Assembly (NCBI GenBank): GCA_964629825.1
Contig: CAZVUW010000073.1
Span: 1 to 16,722, forward strand
Reading direction: 5' to 3'
Length of the DNA stretch: 16,722 bases
From: CAZVUW01 sp964629825
GTDB lineage: Bacteria > Actinomycetota > Nitriliruptoria > Euzebyales > Egibacteraceae
This document shows positions 14,120-16,722 of this stretch, piece after piece (position 1 is the first letter of the stretch; each line of letters begins with the position of its first letter). The notes beneath the pieces were generated by a model, which ran no database searches, was not told the DNA's origin, and saw only the letters and a program-made list of their open reading frames with translations. The translations under genes were made by a program, and so were the position numbers.

Positions 14120-15826
14120 GTGCACGCCGAGCTGGTGGAAGCCCTGGGTGGACTCCGCGCGGCGCTGGAGGCTCCGCCGTTCGCCGCGCCCACCCCGCAG
14201 CGGCAGGTCCACCGCGAGCTGCGCGACCGCCTGGTAGCCGAGGTCGACAACCACATCGCGCGGGTGCGTGACCTCGATGCGCCGCTGCTGGCGGTGCTAG
14301 GCGGGGGGACCGGTGCCGGCAAGTCGACCGTGGCCAACTCTCTGGTCGGGCACGAGGTCGCTGCGACCGGGGTGGTCCGCCCGACGACCTCCTCCCCCAC
14401 GCTGCTGCTGGCCCCCGAGGATCTCGACTGGTTCACCGGCGAGCGGATCCTTGCGGGCTACGCGCGCTCCTACCCGGGCACTGCAGCAACCGTCGGGACC
14501 CAGCCGGGCCGCGTCGTGCACATCGTCACCAGCCATGCGATCCCGCCCGGGCTCGCGATCCTCGACGCGCCGGACATCGACTCCGTCCGCGAGGAGAACC
14601 GGGCGCTGGCCGAGGAGCTGCTCGACGCGGCGGACGTGTGGGTGTGGTTCGTCACGGCCCGCACCTACGCAGACGAGGAGGGCATGCGCTATCTGCGCAG
14701 GGCGGCGCGTCGGCGCACGGCCCTGGCGGTGGTCCTCAACCAGGTGCACCAGCGCGACCTCGACGAGGTGCTCGATGACCTGCGCACGAAGCTGTCCGCC
14801 GAGGGCCTCGACGTCGAGGTGCTGGTCGTCCCGCTGACCAGCGTCCAGGGCGGGCGCCTGCCCGACCACGCCGTCCGCGACCTGCGGTCCTGGCTGTACG
14901 GGCTGGCACGGGCGGACCAGCGCGATCGGCTGCGACGGCAGACGCTCGACGGGGCGCTGGACGACCTGACGACCGCCACCGCTCCCCTGCTGGAGGCCGT
15001 CCGCGACGAGCGCGCCGTCCTCGAACGGCTGCGCGCGGAGGCGGTCAACGCCTGGACCCGCGCTCCCGACCGCTTCGCCGAGGGCCTCGACGAGGGCCCA
15101 CCGCTGCGCCAGGAGGTCGTCGCACGCTGGACCGAGTTCGTCGGGACCAGCCGCTTCCTCACCATGGTCGAGTCGGCGACCGCCTCGGTGCGCGGCTGGC
15201 TGCGCGATGCCATGTCGTCGATGACCAACGCCGAGCAGGAGCGCATCCAGCGCCAGGTCCGCGCCGAGGTGGCCGACACCGTCGCCGACCTGGCCGTGCG
15301 GGTCGCCGACCTGACGGCCGCCGAGGTGGCCGAGTCCTGGGAGCGCACCGCGGTCGGGTCCAGCCTCGTGGCCGCAGACCCCGGTCTGCGCCGCGCCTCA
15401 CCCTTGCTCCCCGAGCGCGCCCAGCAGGCGATGATCGCCTGGCAGCACGCGGTCACCGAGCTGATCGCGACCAAGGGCGCGGCGCGCAAGGCGCGGGCGC
15501 GCTGGGTGTCGGCGCTGATCAACGCCAGCGCGACCGCGGCCATCTTGGCGACCTTCGCCTCCACCGGCGGGCTGACCGGTCTCGAGGCCGGCGTGGCGGC
15601 CGGCGCCGGAGCCGCCAACCAAGCTCTGCTGATCAAGCTGCTGGGCGAGCAGAACCTGAGCTGGGTGCTGCGCCGCGCGCGGGAGGATCTGGTCGAGCGC
15701 GTACGCCGGCTCGCGGCCGAGGAGGCGGAGCGCTTCACCGCCGCGCTGGATGACCTCGCCCCGCCCGCCGGGGCGGAGCAGGCGATCGAGGCGCGGCTTG
15801 CGGACGTCGCCAGGGCGAGGCGCTAG
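14120..15826 (+). CDS. Dynamin-like GTPase, first of a tandem pair
   Basis: A 568-residue large GTPase of the bacterial dynamin-like type. Motifs: G1 GGGTGAGKST (61-70), G2 RPTT (87-90), G3 as LDAPDIDS (148-155), which replaces the usual DxxG, and G4 region VVLNQVHQRDLD (204-215), where the canonical NKxD is degraded to NQVH. A long helical middle region (about 270-460) precedes a hydrophobic hairpin, WVSALINASATAAILATFAS (462-481) and GLEAGVAAGAGAANQALLIK (487-506), likely membrane-associating. A basic helical tail follows. The GTG at 14120 is preferred because GAGG lies six bases upstream and family proteins start with an ELVEALGGLRAAL-type helix; an upstream GTG (14021) would add 33 non-conserved residues. 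The next GTPase starts three bases after the stop. Confidence 0.85.
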   Translation: MHAELVEALGGLRAALEAPPFAAPTPQRQVHRELRDRLVAEVDNHIARVRDLDAPLLAVLGGGTGAGKSTVANSLVGHEVAATGVVRPTTSSPTLLLAPEDLDWFTGERILAGYARSYPGTAATVGTQPGRVVHIVTSHAIPPGLAILDAPDIDSVREENRALAEELLDAADVWVWFVTARTYADEEGMRYLRRAARRRTALAVVLNQVHQRDLDEVLDDLRTKLSAEGLDVEVLVVPLTSVQGGRLPDHAVRDLRSWLYGLARADQRDRLRRQTLDGALDDLTTATAPLLEAVRDERAVLERLRAEAVNAWTRAPDRFAEGLDEGPPLRQEVVARWTEFVGTSRFLTMVESATASVRGWLRDAMSSMTNAEQERIQRQVRAEVADTVADLAVRVADLTAAEVAESWERTAVGSSLVAADPGLRRASPLLPERAQQAMIAWQHAVTELIATKGAARKARARWVSALINASATAAILATFASTGGLTGLEAGVAAGAGAANQALLIKLLGEQNLSWVLRRAREDLVERVRRLAAEEAERFTAALDDLAPPAGAEQAIEARLADVARARR

Positions 15827-15829
15827 ACC

Positions 15830-16722
15830 TTGGCACGACGACGAGCCCCCGGCCTGGCCGACCGCGTGGCGGCCCTTGACCGCCTGCTGGAGCTGGCGGG
15901 TGATCGTCTCCCGGCCGAGCAGGTCGCAGCGGCGCATGTTCTGCGGGGCAAGGTCAGCGAGCGGCTGGCCCACGGGGACGAGCTGGTGGTGGCCGCGCTC
16001 GTCGGCGGCACGGGGACGGGTAAGTCGAGCCTTTTCAACGCGCTGGTCGGGGCGGACCTCGCGCCGGTCGGCGTCCGCCGGCCGACCACCGAGATAGCCA
16101 GGGCAGCCGTCGCGGCCGATCCCGCGACCTCCGGTCGGCTGCTGGACTGGCTGGACGTGCGGCAGCGTCACGACGTCCGCCGACCCGACGACGAGGCGGT
16201 CCCCCAGCAGGACGATCGCCACCTGCCCGACGGCCTGGTGCTCCTGGACGTGCCCGACCACGACTCGATCGCCGTCGAGCACCACCGGATCGTGGACCGA
16301 CTGGTCGAGCGGGTGGACGTCCTGCTGTGGGTGGTCGATCCGCTCAAGTACGCGATGCGCTCCCTGCACCGGGGCTACCTGGCGCGGCTCGCGGCGCACG
16401 CCGAGGTCGTCGTGGTCGTCCTCAACCGCTGTGATGAGCTGTCGCCCGAGGAGCGGGAGGCGTGCGCGGCCGACCTGCGGCGGCTGCTGGACGACGAGGG
16501 CCTCCAGCGGGCGCGGCTGCTCGAGACCTCGGCACGAACGGGCGCGGGGCTGCCGGCGCTGCGGCGGCTGCTGGCGGACGAGGCAGCCGCGCACAGCGCA
16601 GCGGCGCGTCGCCTGGTCGGGGACCTGCGCACGCTGGCCGGTGAGCTCGCGGGCGCGGTCGGCGACGAGCCCGCCGGCGCGCTCGACGACAGCGGCCTCG
16701 CCCAGGCGCTGGCAGGGGCCGC
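15830..16722 (+). CDS. Dynamin-like GTPase, second of the tandem pair (runs off right edge)
   Basis: The first 297 codons of a second GTPase. G1 is VGGTGTGKSS (58-67), G2 RPTT (84-87), G3 LDVPDHDS (139-146), G4 canonical NRCD (199-202), and G5 ETSARTG (232-238). The G3 form DxPDxDS matches the first GTPase, so the two are related. Start is TTG at 15830, three bases after the upstream stop, with GAGG nine bases before it; the next in-frame GTG (15866) has no ribosome site. The reading remains open to 16722, so the C-terminal half and any membrane segment are not seen. Close spacing implies the two proteins are made together and may form a heteromeric complex, as described for paired actinobacterial dynamins such as DynA/DynB. 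Confidence 0.85.
   Translation, partial: MARRRAPGLADRVAALDRLLELAGDRLPAEQVAAAHVLRGKVSERLAHGDELVVAALVGGTGTGKSSLFNALVGADLAPVGVRRPTTEIARAAVAADPATSGRLLDWLDVRQRHDVRRPDDEAVPQQDDRHLPDGLVLLDVPDHDSIAVEHHRIVDRLVERVDVLLWVVDPLKYAMRSLHRGYLARLAAHAEVVVVVLNRCDELSPEEREACAADLRRLLDDEGLQRARLLETSARTGAGLPALRRLLADEAAAHSAAARRLVGDLRTLAGELAGAVGDEPAGALDDSGLAQALAGA

Overview
The window is very GC-rich, with dense genes, frequent 4-base start/stop overlaps and GTG/TTG starts. It encodes a complete bacterial urate-degradation set and an actinobacterial-style pair of dynamin-like GTPases. This points to the chromosome of a high-GC Actinomycetota; I cannot name the genus from sequence alone. No phage, IS element, CRISPR array, tRNA or rRNA gene was seen.

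Region 1 (1-7618) is a purine-catabolism island of two divergent operons sharing a 116-bp control region (2138-2253). The leftward operon encodes a three-subunit xanthine dehydrogenase: the FAD subunit, then the 2Fe-2S subunit, then the molybdopterin subunit, which runs off the left edge. The rightward operon encodes allantoinase, an allantoicase fused to OHCU decarboxylase, 5-hydroxyisourate hydrolase (TTG start), urate oxidase, and a CitE/malyl-CoA-lyase-like TIM-barrel protein of no assigned function. Together these take xanthine through urate, hydroxyisourate, OHCU, allantoin and allantoate to ureidoglycolate plus urea. No ureidoglycolate lyase is visible. The CitE-like protein at the operon end is the best candidate for handling the resulting glyoxylate, but that is inference. 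A bulged hairpin closes the operon.

Region 2 (7660-9424) holds a purine-type phosphoribosyltransferase, a small PGPGW-type membrane protein, an AAC(6')-like GNAT acetyltransferase whose 3' end lies antisense to the membrane-protein gene, and a 70-residue membrane protein with a strong ribosome binding site.

Region 3 (9548-11222) has two convergent DUF1990-like paralogues separated by 22 bp. Between them and the next gene lie a 40-bp near-perfect palindrome and a 30-bp perfect GC-rich palindrome.

Region 4 (11240-13864, minus) is one large secreted S15-family (X-Pro dipeptidyl-peptidase/CocE) hydrolase with an unusual insert and a helical C-terminal extension, preceded by a good sigma-70-type promoter. 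Region 5 (14120-16722, plus) is a tandem pair of dynamin-like GTPases, the second cut by the right edge.
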